Part shown: positions 16,171-23,954 of the stretch, one piece after another | Layout of the letters: the number at the start of each line of letters is the position of its first letter | Numbering within the stretch: the stretch's first letter is position 1 | NCBI GenBank assembly: GCA_023420085.1 | Contig: JAEZWQ010000045.1 | Coordinates: 1-24,056, forward strand | From: Bacillota bacterium | Lineage (GTDB): Bacteria; Bacillota; Clostridia; Lachnospirales; Lachnospiraceae | Direction of reading: 5' to 3' | Length of the DNA stretch: 24,056 nt | Made by a program: the position numbers and the translations under genes | The notes under the pieces: model-generated | Told to the model about the DNA's origin: nothing | The model's input: only the letters and a program-made list of their open reading frames with translations | Database searches by the model: none

Positions 16171-16623
16171 AATTTATTCTCCAAATCACTACTGCAAAAG
16201 AAAAGAAAATACCTAGTCTAATCTGCGAATTCTTTTCTTTTTCATAACTTATATAAATACCCAAATAAATTGATTGAATGAATGTTAAAAAATACTTAAC
16301 TCTATTTATTAAACTTTTTGTCAAGATAAGTTTAATAAAACTATATATACCTGCTAAGACAAAAGCAAATACACATACTTTAATACCATCTATTAAACCA
16401 AGATATCCAATTATACATGAAATTATTTTTATATCTCCAGCCCCCATCATCCCAGTAAAAAATAAAGGTAGCATTATAATGCATATTAATGTGCATAACG
16501 CAAGTCCATAGATATTAAATTCAATTAACATAATACATAAAATAATCAAATGCAATATATTAGGTATTTTTTTGCTTATAAAATCATAAATCCCACATCC
16601 TACTGCATATAAAACTAGACCAT
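16163..16623 (-). pseudogene. Prepilin peptidase (TadV-like) with apparent 1-nt deletion at its start
   Basis: The frame ending at 16163 encodes an A24 peptidase with M-M-G-A-G-D-I-K-I-I (GxGD) and, further upstream in the same frame, G-C-G-I-Y-D-F-I-S-K-K-I-P-N, the expected first catalytic Asp and Ile-Pro-Asn. Yet no ATG, GTG or TTG in that frame lies before these residues. The first is TTG 16555, which would leave out the first Asp. ATG 16623, placed 7 nt after GGAGG, runs into TAG after one codon; adding one G after it gives M-G-L-V-L-Y-A-V-G-C-G-I-Y-D, a normal peptidase start and a protein of about 153 residues. Either the copy is mutated, the sequence has an error, or a translational +1 shift is used. 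Confidence 0.75.
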
Positions 16624-16649
16624 ATCATTTCCTCCTCTCTTATATAACT

Positions 16650-16675
16650 AGTATATTCCCTGTATAATGATATAT
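16650..16675 (-). promoter_or_regulatory. Promoter-like element of the Tad operon
   Basis: The minus strand has AGGGAATATACTAGTTA at 16661-16645, and TATACT (16655-16650) can act as a -10. TAGATA lies 17 nt upstream as a weak -35 (4 of 6). Start-site spacing would leave a leader of about 20 nt before ATG 16623, with the SD inside it. The AGGGAATATAC and TAGTTA parts also occur upstream of the surface-protein gene at 3403-3425. Confidence 0.45.
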
Positions 16676-16742
16676 CTATTTCCTATTACTTCTATTTAAT
16701 AAACATCAATATTCAAATATCATATATATTTTCGTTTACTAT

Positions 16743-16777
16743 AAAAAAGTCAGCGAATGTATTAATATTCGCTGACT
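16743..16777 (-). terminator. Rho-independent terminator of the decarboxylase gene
   Basis: On the minus strand an 11-bp perfect stem pairs 16777-16767 (AGTCAGCGAAT) with 16758-16748, around an 8-nt loop. A T run follows at 16748-16743. It lies about 15 nt after the decarboxylase stop and separates it from the Tad operon promoter. Confidence 0.92.
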
Positions 16778-16792
16778 AAAATATTTTTATTA

Positions 16793-18094
16793 TTATATTA
16801 CTTCAATACTATCTACTTCTATATATCCCTTATTATTTAAATCTACTAGTATTTCAATTAATTCTTCTGTTATCTTTTCACCATAAGTCACAAGTGGTAT
16901 TCCTGGAGGATACATATATATTTGTTCATTAGATATTTTCCCGATTGATTCAATAAGTTTAACCCTCCTAACTTCTCCCCTTTGATTGCTCATAACTAAT
17001 TTGGGAAAGTAATTTATAACTCTATCTGAGCTACTTATCAATTCAATCTGACTATCAATATTAATCACTTCTTGGGCGAACTTATCAATCGTATCCCATT
17101 CGTCAATACAGCTCGTCATTGCAATAATATATGTAGGTGCTGCCATCTCCAATACAAACTTTTTTTCATATAATTTATTAAATAATTCTATTCCATCAAT
17201 ACTGGTACCCTTGCAAGAAATAACTATTTTATAAATATCATTAGTATCTATGAGTCTCAATTTATTACATTTTTTTAGCTTATTTCTTATTTTACTTAAT
17301 CTGTATCTTGCTATATTATCATATTTTTGATAATCCTCTTTTAAAAATTCCATGCATTCAGATATACTTTTTAATATAACATAAGATGGACTTGTAGTCT
17401 GGTATATACTCATATATCTATCCATAAGAGGAATTAATTTGTCATTATTACAATGGACAATTGCAGATGATGTTAGGCAAGGTAGAGTCTTATGCAGACT
17501 TTGAATAACTATATCTGCACAACTCGCAAAAGATTCTCTTATTAGATGCGCTCCATGAGCCTCATCAACAATAAGACATACTTTATTCTTATTACATATA
17601 TCCAATATTTTGCTTTTATCAATAATTATCCCTTCATATGTTGGAGAGGTTATAAACAGTGCTTGAATATCATTAATTTTAATCTGTTTTTCTAATTCAT
17701 TATAATCATATCCACATACAATACCATTTTCATCAACTAAAGGATACAAGAATTTAGGTTGAATATTATTTATATAAAGACCATTGTATAGCGACTTATG
17801 CGAATTTCTCATGACAAGAATTTTTTCATATAGCTGTCCTATTGTTGATACCGCAGCAAGTATTCCAGCTGTTGATCCATTAACACTTATATACGTTCGT
17901 CTAGCCCCATAGAAATCAGAATATTCTTGCATTAATTCTAAAATGGTATCTTTTGGTGAATGTAGATCATCTAATCCTGGAATTTCCGTAAAATCCTCTT
18001 CATATATACTTCCAAGCATCCTTTTATGCCCGGGCATATGAAGTGGATACATCCTTTTATTTTTATAATTTCTTATAATTTTATGTAGTTTCAT
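16793..18094 (-). CDS. PLP-dependent Orn/Lys/Arg decarboxylase family protein
   Basis: This 433-residue fold-type I PLP enzyme belongs to the Orn/Lys/Arg decarboxylase group. It opens with M-Y-P-L-H-M-P-G-H-K-R, then has S-V-N-G-S-T-A-G-I for cofactor phosphate contact, V-D-E-A-H-G-A-H holding the Asp that meets the pyridine ring, and S-L-H-K-T-L-P with the PLP-binding Lys. The C-terminal region keeps M-Y-P-P-G-I-P-L. It is at the short end for the family, like the small Firmicute forms, and lacks the receiver-like N-terminal wing of the E. coli enzymes. The substrate (Arg, Lys or Orn) cannot be read from sequence. AAGGT lies 6-7 nt before ATG 18094. It is a single gene between a terminator and a divergent LCP gene. 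Confidence 0.92.
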   Translation of the reverse strand: MKLHKIIRNYKNKRMYPLHMPGHKRMLGSIYEEDFTEIPGLDDLHSPKDTILELMQEYSDFYGARRTYISVNGSTAGILAAVSTIGQLYEKILVMRNSHKSLYNGLYINNIQPKFLYPLVDENGIVCGYDYNELEKQIKINDIQALFITSPTYEGIIIDKSKILDICNKNKVCLIVDEAHGAHLIRESFASCADIVIQSLHKTLPCLTSSAIVHCNNDKLIPLMDRYMSIYQTTSPSYVILKSISECMEFLKEDYQKYDNIARYRLSKIRNKLKKCNKLRLIDTNDIYKIVISCKGTSIDGIELFNKLYEKKFVLEMAAPTYIIAMTSCIDEWDTIDKFAQEVINIDSQIELISSSDRVINYFPKLVMSNQRGEVRRVKLIESIGKISNEQIYMYPPGIPLVTYGEKITEELIEILVDLNNKGYIEVDSIEVI

Positions 18095-18102
18095 GTGTAA
18101 CC

Positions 18103-18131
18103 TTGACTTTTTCTATATAATGGAATACGAT
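18103..18131 (+). promoter_or_regulatory. Promoter for the LCP-EamA-mecA operon
   Basis: TTGACT (18103-18108), a 17-nt spacer and TACGAT (18126-18131) make a sigma-A-like promoter on the plus strand. The predicted leader is about 75 nt and includes the hairpin at 18162-18177. It lies only 9 nt upstream of the divergent decarboxylase start. Confidence 0.5.
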
Positions 18132-18161
18132 TAATATACATAGAATATAGTAACAGTGCCG

Positions 18162-18183
18162 GCTCTGTAAACAGAGCTTTATT
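18162..18183 (+). promoter_or_regulatory. Leader hairpin, attenuator-like, before the LCP gene
   Basis: GCTCTG and CAGAGC (18162-18167 and 18172-18177) form a 6-bp stem with a TAAA loop, followed by TTTATTT. The shape resembles a weak intrinsic terminator inside the 5' leader, about 30 nt before the SD. It could equally be a protein-binding site. Confidence 0.4.
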
Positions 18184-18213
18184 TATGAAATCACTGCTAC
18201 GCTTAGGAGAAAA

Positions 18214-20025
18214 ATGGACAATAAAATGAATTTACTACCAAAAGTATCAGCACTGATAATTACATTTATATATTTAATAGTATTCTCATTAACTATTTAT
18301 AAAATATACTCCCTGAATTTATTTACTACAAAGCATTTAGCAATAATAATTATTATTGGTATTATCTTATGTATTTTACTACTTATAATGATGTTGCTCA
18401 AGATTAAATTTTTGAGGATTTTTGCATATATATTATCACTTATTATTTGTTGTAGTTTCTTTTGGATTTCATTACAAGCATCAGGATTTAATGAGTTTTT
18501 AGATAACCAAGACGTTCAAAAGAAAACAAAAACTTTAGAAATAGTTGTATTAAAAAACTCAAATATTAGGTCAGTATCAGACATTAAAAATATAAATATA
18601 TTTGCACCTGTCACATCTGATATAAGTAATACAAAATTTGTTAGTGATGATATAAATAAAAAATATTCTTTTACTCCTAAATATAAAGATGTAAAAGATT
18701 ATACTACTGCCGCTGATAATTTGCTTAAAAATCATGCTAAGGCTATTCTTATAACGCATGATTCTAGAAGTAAAATAAATATTCAGCATAAGGATTTTGA
18801 AAGTAAAACTAGAGTTATTTACTCACTTGATATTGATTTAACAACTAATATCGAACATCAAATTGATGATGTTGCTAGTGAGCCTTTTAATGTCTACATT
18901 AGTGGAGATGACCAATATGGAAATCTTATAGATAATGGTAGAAGTGATGTAAATATAATTGCCACTGTCAATCCAAAAACCAAAAATATACTATTAACAT
19001 CAATTCCACGTGATTATTATGTAAAACTTGCAATAGATGATAAAAATGCCTACGATAAACTTACTCATGCATCTACATTGGGTTTAGATACCTCTATTAA
19101 AACCATCGAAAATCTACTGAATATTGATATATCTTATTATGTAAGAATAAACTTTTCATCTTTGGTTAGTCTGGTTGATAATATAGATGGTATTGAAGTA
19201 GATAATCCTCAAGAGTTTAATACATATGATATATATGATCTTGGGTTTGAATTTAAAGTTGGAAAACAGCAATTAAACGGAAAACAGGCATTAGCATATA
19301 GTAGAGAGCGATATTTCTTTGGCGATGAAAGAATAAGGGGTATGAATCAACAAAGAGTTATACAAGGTATAATCAATAAAGTCACACGCCCTAGTATCTT
19401 AGCTAATTTTGGTACAATTTTATCTAATCTTGGAAGAGTGTATGAAACGAACATGAGTAAAAATGAGATCACTTCTTTGATAAAGTACCAGTTGAGCAAT
19501 AATACTTCATGGAGCATACAAAGTATAAGCCTTAATGGAGATGGTGTTACCGGTCCTTACAGTTACCTTATACCTGGCGGAAATATATTTGTATTACTAC
19601 CTTATAAACAAAGTATCGATTATGCAAATAAGGCTATAAATACAATACTTGATGGGAAGGTATTAAATATTGATATGTCTTATTACGAACCTGCAAATCC
19701 AATATTTATAAATGATGAAAACATCAAAAACGGTGGTTACTCACAGGGCAATATAATTTATTCAAATAATAATATTGATAATAATAACACACATCAATAT
19801 TCACCATCTAACGAAAGTTATAATAATATTGAATATAACAACAATGAATCAACAGCTTTTGTAGATGATTTATATAATAGCTTAAATACTTCTGAAGGTG
19901 ATAATAGCGAAAGCACTCCAAATAATGAATCTGGAAATGTTACAGCAATTCCTCCAGAAGATGAAACTATTATTACAAATCCAGATATGGATACTAATAA
20001 TAATTTTGGAAATCAAGATAATTAA
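18214..20025 (+). CDS. LCP (LytR-CpsA-Psr) family cell-wall glycopolymer transferase
   Basis: This 603-residue membrane-anchored protein attaches wall teichoic acid or other glycopolymers from lipid carriers to peptidoglycan (family knowledge). There are three N-terminal membrane segments at about 12-32, 43-62 and 66-88. A region of about 140 residues follows, then the LCP domain (about 240-400), with R-S-D-V-N-I-I-A-T-V-N-P, S-I-P-R-D-Y-Y-V, D-G-I-E-V-D and S-R-E-R...G-D-E-R-I-R-G-M-N-Q-Q-R-V-I. These arginines bind the pyrophosphate lipid. The last 100 residues are Asn/Ser/Glu-rich and disordered. AGGAGA lies 5 nt before ATG 18214. It is first in an operon with an EamA gene and mecA. Confidence 0.93.
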   Translation: MDNKMNLLPKVSALIITFIYLIVFSLTIYKIYSLNLFTTKHLAIIIIIGIILCILLLIMMLLKIKFLRIFAYILSLIICCSFFWISLQASGFNEFLDNQDVQKKTKTLEIVVLKNSNIRSVSDIKNINIFAPVTSDISNTKFVSDDINKKYSFTPKYKDVKDYTTAADNLLKNHAKAILITHDSRSKINIQHKDFESKTRVIYSLDIDLTTNIEHQIDDVASEPFNVYISGDDQYGNLIDNGRSDVNIIATVNPKTKNILLTSIPRDYYVKLAIDDKNAYDKLTHASTLGLDTSIKTIENLLNIDISYYVRINFSSLVSLVDNIDGIEVDNPQEFNTYDIYDLGFEFKVGKQQLNGKQALAYSRERYFFGDERIRGMNQQRVIQGIINKVTRPSILANFGTILSNLGRVYETNMSKNEITSLIKYQLSNNTSWSIQSISLNGDGVTGPYSYLIPGGNIFVLLPYKQSIDYANKAINTILDGKVLNIDMSYYEPANPIFINDENIKNGGYSQGNIIYSNNNIDNNNTHQYSPSNESYNNIEYNNNESTAFVDDLYNSLNTSEGDNSESTPNNESGNVTAIPPEDETIITNPDMDTNNNFGNQDN

Positions 20026-20055
20026 TATCTATTGAATATAGAAATGGAGAGCGTT

Positions 20056-21285
20056 ATGCAAGGAAAAAAATTATTGGGCTATCTTGCAGCCCTTGGTTAT
20101 GCAGCAATTATTGGATTTTCTTTTATATTTGTTAAGGGAATCTTAAACTATGCTGATGTTATCGATGTATTAGTGTTTAGGTTTGCTCTAGCATTTTTGC
20201 CTTTACTACTAATATTCCCTTTCAAAAAAAAGGAATGTAACTTTACATTTAAGCGAATAAAAACTCTACTTTTCCTTGGTTTGTTTTATCCTTTAATATT
20301 CTTTGGCATGCAAACCTTTGCATTAAAAATTTCTTCTTCAATAGAAATAGGAGCATTACAAGCAACTGCGCCTGTCATAACTTTAATACTTGCAAGTATT
20401 ATACTTAAAGAAAAAACTAACCTATTACAAAAAATTTCAGTGTTAATTTGTGTTGGTGGTGTTGTCTATATAGTATTGCTTAAATTTATCAAAAATACTG
20501 CACCAAACTTTAATGGTCTTTTAATAGCTAGTGTATCGACAATTGCTTTTGCAATTTATACTGTGCTTGCAAAAAAATATAAAAAGAATTATTCAAATTA
20601 TGAAATGCTTTTTGTAACTTTAGGTGCTGGATTTGTATATTTATTAATCATTTCTCTTGTAAAAAATACAATAAATGGTACATTATCAACAATGTTTAAT
20701 GCATGGACACATGCAGAATTTACAACAGGAATAGTCTATCTAGCAATCTTGTCTACATTGGTAAGTGGATTTTTGATTAACTTTGCATTAGCAAATATTG
20801 ATGCATCAAAAATGGTTGTATTTAATAACTTAGGTACTGTTATACAGATTTTAGCTGGTGTTATAATTATAAAAGAACAGCTATTCCCATCTCATATAAT
20901 TGGATCTATAATGATTATACTTGGTCTATTAGGTGTTAACCTTCTGGGACAAGTTGATGATATTAAAAATTATGTACCAATGTTTTGGGTGATAGGTTCA
21001 ATCCTTTCATTTATAACTTCTATATTTACATTCTTTATGGGAACTCAAAACATGTCAAAATATTATATGACATTTGATTCCCTTATAGAATTAGACCCTC
21101 ATTATAACTCATTAGCAAGCATCGGGTCTGGTTATGCTATATCTTTTTATGTCATTACATTGATATTTGTTGTAATGGGTATAGGATGTGCAGTTTTATA
21201 TTATCTTGCATCTAAAAGATTAGCAGCTATTAAACTTAATGAAATAGAAGGAAGAATCTCTTATCCAAACATCAATCATAATTGA
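20056..21285 (+). CDS. EamA-family transporter with C-terminal two-helix extension
   Basis: This 409-residue protein has a ten-helix EamA transporter in residues 1 to about 305, with F-V-K-G near the start and E-I-G-A-L-Q-A-T-A-P-V-I at the end of the first half. The second half has the repeat segment ANIDASKMVVFNNLGTVIQ and a closing helix. About 100 more residues follow: two further membrane helices (about 315-335 and 360-385), an intervening acidic loop with M-T-F-D-S-L-I-E-L-D-P-H-Y, and a hydrophilic tail. ATG 20056 is chosen because GGAGAG lies just upstream; TTG 20032 and ATG 20044 lack an SD. The LCP stop is 30 nt upstream. The substrate is unknown. Confidence 0.88.
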   Translation: MQGKKLLGYLAALGYAAIIGFSFIFVKGILNYADVIDVLVFRFALAFLPLLLIFPFKKKECNFTFKRIKTLLFLGLFYPLIFFGMQTFALKISSSIEIGALQATAPVITLILASIILKEKTNLLQKISVLICVGGVVYIVLLKFIKNTAPNFNGLLIASVSTIAFAIYTVLAKKYKKNYSNYEMLFVTLGAGFVYLLIISLVKNTINGTLSTMFNAWTHAEFTTGIVYLAILSTLVSGFLINFALANIDASKMVVFNNLGTVIQILAGVIIIKEQLFPSHIIGSIMIILGLLGVNLLGQVDDIKNYVPMFWVIGSILSFITSIFTFFMGTQNMSKYYMTFDSLIELDPHYNSLASIGSGYAISFYVITLIFVVMGIGCAVLYYLASKRLAAIKLNEIEGRISYPNINHN

Positions 21286-21301
21286 TACGGAGGGATATTT
21301 A

Positions 21302-21910
21302 TTGAAATTAGAAAGAATTAATGAAAATCAAATAAGATGTATACTAAATCATAATGATAATGAGGATAAAGAACTATTAGATGGTTTTATGTTCAAGAAC
21401 CCATCTAATATAAAAAAGTTTTTCCATAAAATTGTAAAGCAAGCACAAGAAAAACTTGATTTTAACATAGGTTCTTCTCCAATAACTATAGAGAGTAGTT
21501 TTAGAAAAGAAAACGAAATAGAATTTATAATTAGCAAAGCACCAATAGATGATAGTCCTCTAAAGGATAGCAACGAGTTAAATGATAAGTCTAATCGTGA
21601 TGACATCATTGAGGCCGATAAACTATCTGTATTCGAATTCAAAGGAATTCATCATTTATCATATATAAATAAAAGTAATATTAATTTCTCAAATCTCTAT
21701 AACTCGCTTTATAGAAGTAGTGATGGGAATGATTATTACTTGTTAGTAAAAAGAAATAATTTGCCATTAGATGTATATGAGCAATATATTCTTTATATTG
21801 AAGAATATGGGCTTAAAACCTATAATCCAACCGCTCTTGAGAGTTTCTATAATGAACATTATGAATTAGTCTATAAAGGTAATGCATTGCAAAGAATACA
21901 GTTACTATAA
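21302..21910 (+). CDS. mecA: Adaptor protein MecA (ClpC-associated)
   Basis: This 202-residue protein matches MecA. The N-terminal domain starts M-K-L-E-R-I-N-E-N-Q-I-R-C-I-L, the substrate-binding part. A charged linker runs over about 83-105. The C-terminal domain (about 107-202), with N-L-Y-N-S-L-Y-R-S-S-D-G-N-D-Y-Y-L and Y-E-L-V-Y-K-G-N-A, binds ClpC. MecA brings substrates to ClpCP for degradation (known in Bacillus). The start is TTG 21302, supported by GGAGGG 7 nt upstream and by the family N-terminus. It is the last gene of the LCP operon, 16 nt after the EamA stop. Confidence 0.9.
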   Translation: MKLERINENQIRCILNHNDNEDKELLDGFMFKNPSNIKKFFHKIVKQAQEKLDFNIGSSPITIESSFRKENEIEFIISKAPIDDSPLKDSNELNDKSNRDDIIEADKLSVFEFKGIHHLSYINKSNINFSNLYNSLYRSSDGNDYYLLVKRNNLPLDVYEQYILYIEEYGLKTYNPTALESFYNEHYELVYKGNALQRIQLL

Positions 21911-21958
21911 ATTTCTTTAACTAATAATTTTACTGATATATTTTTATTATGTATACCT

Positions 21959-22051
21959 AAAAGGAGAATTAAGCGTTTCGTGCCGACCTACATTTATTAG
22001 ATTTTAGATCTAACTTTTGGGATCGGCATAGACTTCTTAATTCTCCTTTTT
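21959..22051. terminator. Long imperfect hairpin between convergent mecA and murG, terminator or small RNA
   Basis: Bases 21959-21973 (AAAAGGAGAATTAAG) pair perfectly with 22036-22050. After an internal loop of about 7 nt on each side, TGCCGA (21981-21986) pairs with TCGGCA (22023-22028). An inner TTAGAT/ATCTAA hairpin caps it. The plus strand continues into TTTTTATT, and the minus strand ends its arm in TTTT. Both neighbouring genes read into it, so two-way termination is the simplest reading. The two-part rod shape of about 92 nt is unusually large for that; no known RNA family was recognised. Confidence 0.6.
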
Positions 22052-22072
22052 ATTGTTCTAATATTAACATAT

Positions 22073-23161
22073 TTAACTAATCTTATCTATTGTATCTGTT
22101 GTTAACTCATTAAATATTTCCACTAGTCTGTCAATTGTATTGAGACTATTATTCTCTTTCATCTTATTAATGTATATTTCTTTATTTGCCCTTAGTTCCA
22201 TGATAGCATTCATTAAAGTAGGTAAATTTAGCATTTCTTCTTCTATCATTACTGAATAGCCTTTTGATACAAATTCTTTTGCATTTAGAATCTGATCGCC
22301 TCTACTTGCCGCCTTAGATAGAGGAATTAAAATATTTAGTTTATGCAAAGCAAGGAGTTCTGAAATCGCATTAGCACCAGCTCTACTTATCACAACATCA
22401 GCTAATGCTAAATAATCAGGAAGTTCTTCTCCAACATATTCAAATTGATAATATCCATCCTTACCATTCAATTCATCATTTGCTTTTCCTTTACCACATA
22501 TATGAATTATATTATATTTTTCTATTATTGTTTCAATATTCTCATGTATTATACTATTTATAGCCACTGCCCCAAGAGATCCTCCCATAACGAGTATAAC
22601 AGGATTATTGTTTTTAATTCCCAATGATGCAATAGCCCTAAGTGGATCTCCAGACAACAACTCTTGCCTTATTGGTAAACCTGTTCGTTCAGATTTATCC
22701 TTGGGTAAATAATCAAGAGTTTTTTCAAAACTGCAGCATATTCTATCACTTTTTTTAGATGATAATCTATTAGCAAGTCCTGGAGTTAAATCTGATTCAT
22801 GAATAACTGTTGGTATTCCTAACGATTTAGCTGCATATATCACTGGAACAGTAACAAATCCGCCTTTAGAAAAAACAATATCTGGTTTTAGCTCTTTTAA
22901 AAGTTTTTTTGCATCTATCATTCCTTTTATTACCCTGAATCCATCAGAAACATTTTTTAATGATAATTGTCTCCTTAATTTCCCTGAAGATATACTATGA
23001 TATTCAATCCCCTTTTCTTCAACAAGGCTTTTTTCTATTCCTTTATGCGATCCAATGTATATAACTTCATATCCTTCTTCAATTAATTTAGGCACTAGTG
23101 CAAGATTAGGTGTAACATGTCCTGCCGTTCCTCCACCAGTGAGTACTATTCTTTTAGCCAT
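22073..23161 (-). CDS. murG: UDP-N-acetylglucosamine--N-acetylmuramyl-(pentapeptide) pyrophosphoryl-undecaprenol GlcNAc transferase
   Basis: This 362-residue enzyme of the inner membrane face adds GlcNAc to lipid I to make lipid II, the peptidoglycan precursor. The N-terminal domain has the GT28 loop T-G-G-G-T-A-G-H (residues 8-15) and D-I-V-F-S-K-G-G-F-V, then H-E-S-D-L-T-P-G-L-A-N. The C-terminal domain has M-G-G-S-L-G-A for nucleotide binding, S-R-A-G-A-N-A-I-S-E-L and I-P-L-S-K-A-A-S-R-G-D-Q-I-L-N-A for UDP-GlcNAc. ATG 23161 is chosen because AAAGG lies 7 nt upstream and the family starts here; the open frame runs 90 nt further up without support. It stands apart from other division and wall genes, divergent from mtnN. 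Confidence 0.95.
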   Translation of the reverse strand: MAKRIVLTGGGTAGHVTPNLALVPKLIEEGYEVIYIGSHKGIEKSLVEEKGIEYHSISSGKLRRQLSLKNVSDGFRVIKGMIDAKKLLKELKPDIVFSKGGFVTVPVIYAAKSLGIPTVIHESDLTPGLANRLSSKKSDRICCSFEKTLDYLPKDKSERTGLPIRQELLSGDPLRAIASLGIKNNNPVILVMGGSLGAVAINSIIHENIETIIEKYNIIHICGKGKANDELNGKDGYYQFEYVGEELPDYLALADVVISRAGANAISELLALHKLNILIPLSKAASRGDQILNAKEFVSKGYSVMIEEEMLNLPTLMNAIMELRANKEIYINKMKENNSLNTIDRLVEIFNELTTDTIDKIS

Positions 23162-23175
23162 TTCAAACCTTTCTA

Positions 23176-23209
23176 TGCTATAATTAAACCGTATGTGTAT
23201 ATTATACAC
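23176..23209. promoter_or_regulatory. Divergent murG/mtnN promoter region with a palindrome
   Basis: The plus strand has an extended -10 TGCTATAAT (23176-23184) that could drive mtnN with a leader of about 45 nt. The minus strand has TATAAT at 23206-23201 that could drive murG. The second hexamer lies inside the 15-bp palindrome GTGTATA-T-TATACAC (23195-23209), a possible operator. No convincing -35 is visible for either promoter. Confidence 0.35.
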
Positions 23210-23234
23210 TAAATTATTAAAAAAGGAGCATAAA

Positions 23235-23954
23235 ATGAAAATAGGTATCATAGGCGCAATGAAAATAGAAATTGATAATCTTATAGAAGACTTAAAAGAA
23301 AAAGAGGTTGCAACTTTTGCAGGAAGAAATTACTTTAGTGGTATTATAAATAATATTTCTGTTGTAATAGTAGAATCAGGAATAGGAATGGTTAATGCAG
23401 CAGTTGCCACTCAAATAATGATAGATAAATTTGCACCTGATTATATAATAAATACTGGAATAGCTGGGAGCCTTGATACCAATGTCCATATAAAGGATGT
23501 TGTTGTTGCAACTGATGCTGTTCAGCATTCATTTGATGTATCTAAATATGGTTATCCATTAGGACAAATCCCTAATAAGAATGTCTTTTCTTTTGAATCT
23601 GATAAGTATCTTTTAGAAATTATTTCTGGTTTAAACCTAGAAAATATAAGTATACATCATGGTAGAATAGTTTCTGGCGATAAATTTATTTCTGATGATA
23701 TCCATAAAACTTTTCTAAAAAATACATTTAATGCACTATGTGCAGAAATGGAAGGTGCTAGTATAGCTCATGTATGCTTTGATAATAATATACCATTTAT
23801 AATTATAAGATCTATTTCTGATAATGCAGATGATAATGCATCAATTTCATATGATGAATTTGAAAAGATTGCTGCTGATACATCAAAAACTCTGACACTT
23901 AAACTAATTGATTCATTATCATCTAGCAAAAATAGAGTAGAGGGAAGATATTAA
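23235..23954 (+). CDS. mtnN: 5'-methylthioadenosine/S-adenosylhomocysteine nucleosidase, C-terminus altered by intron
   Basis: This 239-residue enzyme hydrolyses methylthioadenosine and S-adenosylhomocysteine to adenine and the thioribose products. Motifs are clear: M-K-I-G-I-I-G-A-M-K-I-E-I with the catalytic Glu near residue 12, S-G-I-G-M-V-N-A-A, N-T-G-I-A-G-S, S-G-D-K-F-I, the substrate-binding E-M-E-G-A-S-I-A-H and the catalytic Asp in R-S-I-S-D-N-A-D-D. ATG 23235 has AAGGAG 6-7 nt upstream; an earlier GTG-type extension is unsupported. From about codon 233 on (N-R-V-E-G-R-Y-stop) the frame reads the antisense group II intron, so the native last residues are displaced. The fold should be complete, since family members end near this point. 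Confidence 0.92.
   Translation: MKIGIIGAMKIEIDNLIEDLKEKEVATFAGRNYFSGIINNISVVIVESGIGMVNAAVATQIMIDKFAPDYIINTGIAGSLDTNVHIKDVVVATDAVQHSFDVSKYGYPLGQIPNKNVFSFESDKYLLEIISGLNLENISIHHGRIVSGDKFISDDIHKTFLKNTFNALCAEMEGASIAHVCFDNNIPFIIIRSISDNADDNASISYDEFEKIAADTSKTLTLKLIDSLSSSKNRVEGRY

Noticed and set aside
16556..16628. Programmed +1 frameshift at TTA-TGA as a firm call for the first prepilin peptidase
   Set aside because: ATG 16628 sits only 2 nt from GGAGG, and the resulting N-terminus lacks the hydrophobic lead seen in the in-frame sequence; a one-base deletion explains the data better.
18116..18121. TATAAT as the -10 of the LCP promoter
   Set aside because: It lies only 7 nt after TTGACT; TACGAT at 17-nt spacing fits better.
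21959..22050. 6S RNA or SRP RNA for the long hairpin between mecA and murG
   Set aside because: It is much shorter than Firmicute 6S RNA and lacks the GGAAG/AGCA core expected of SRP RNA, so no family name is given.
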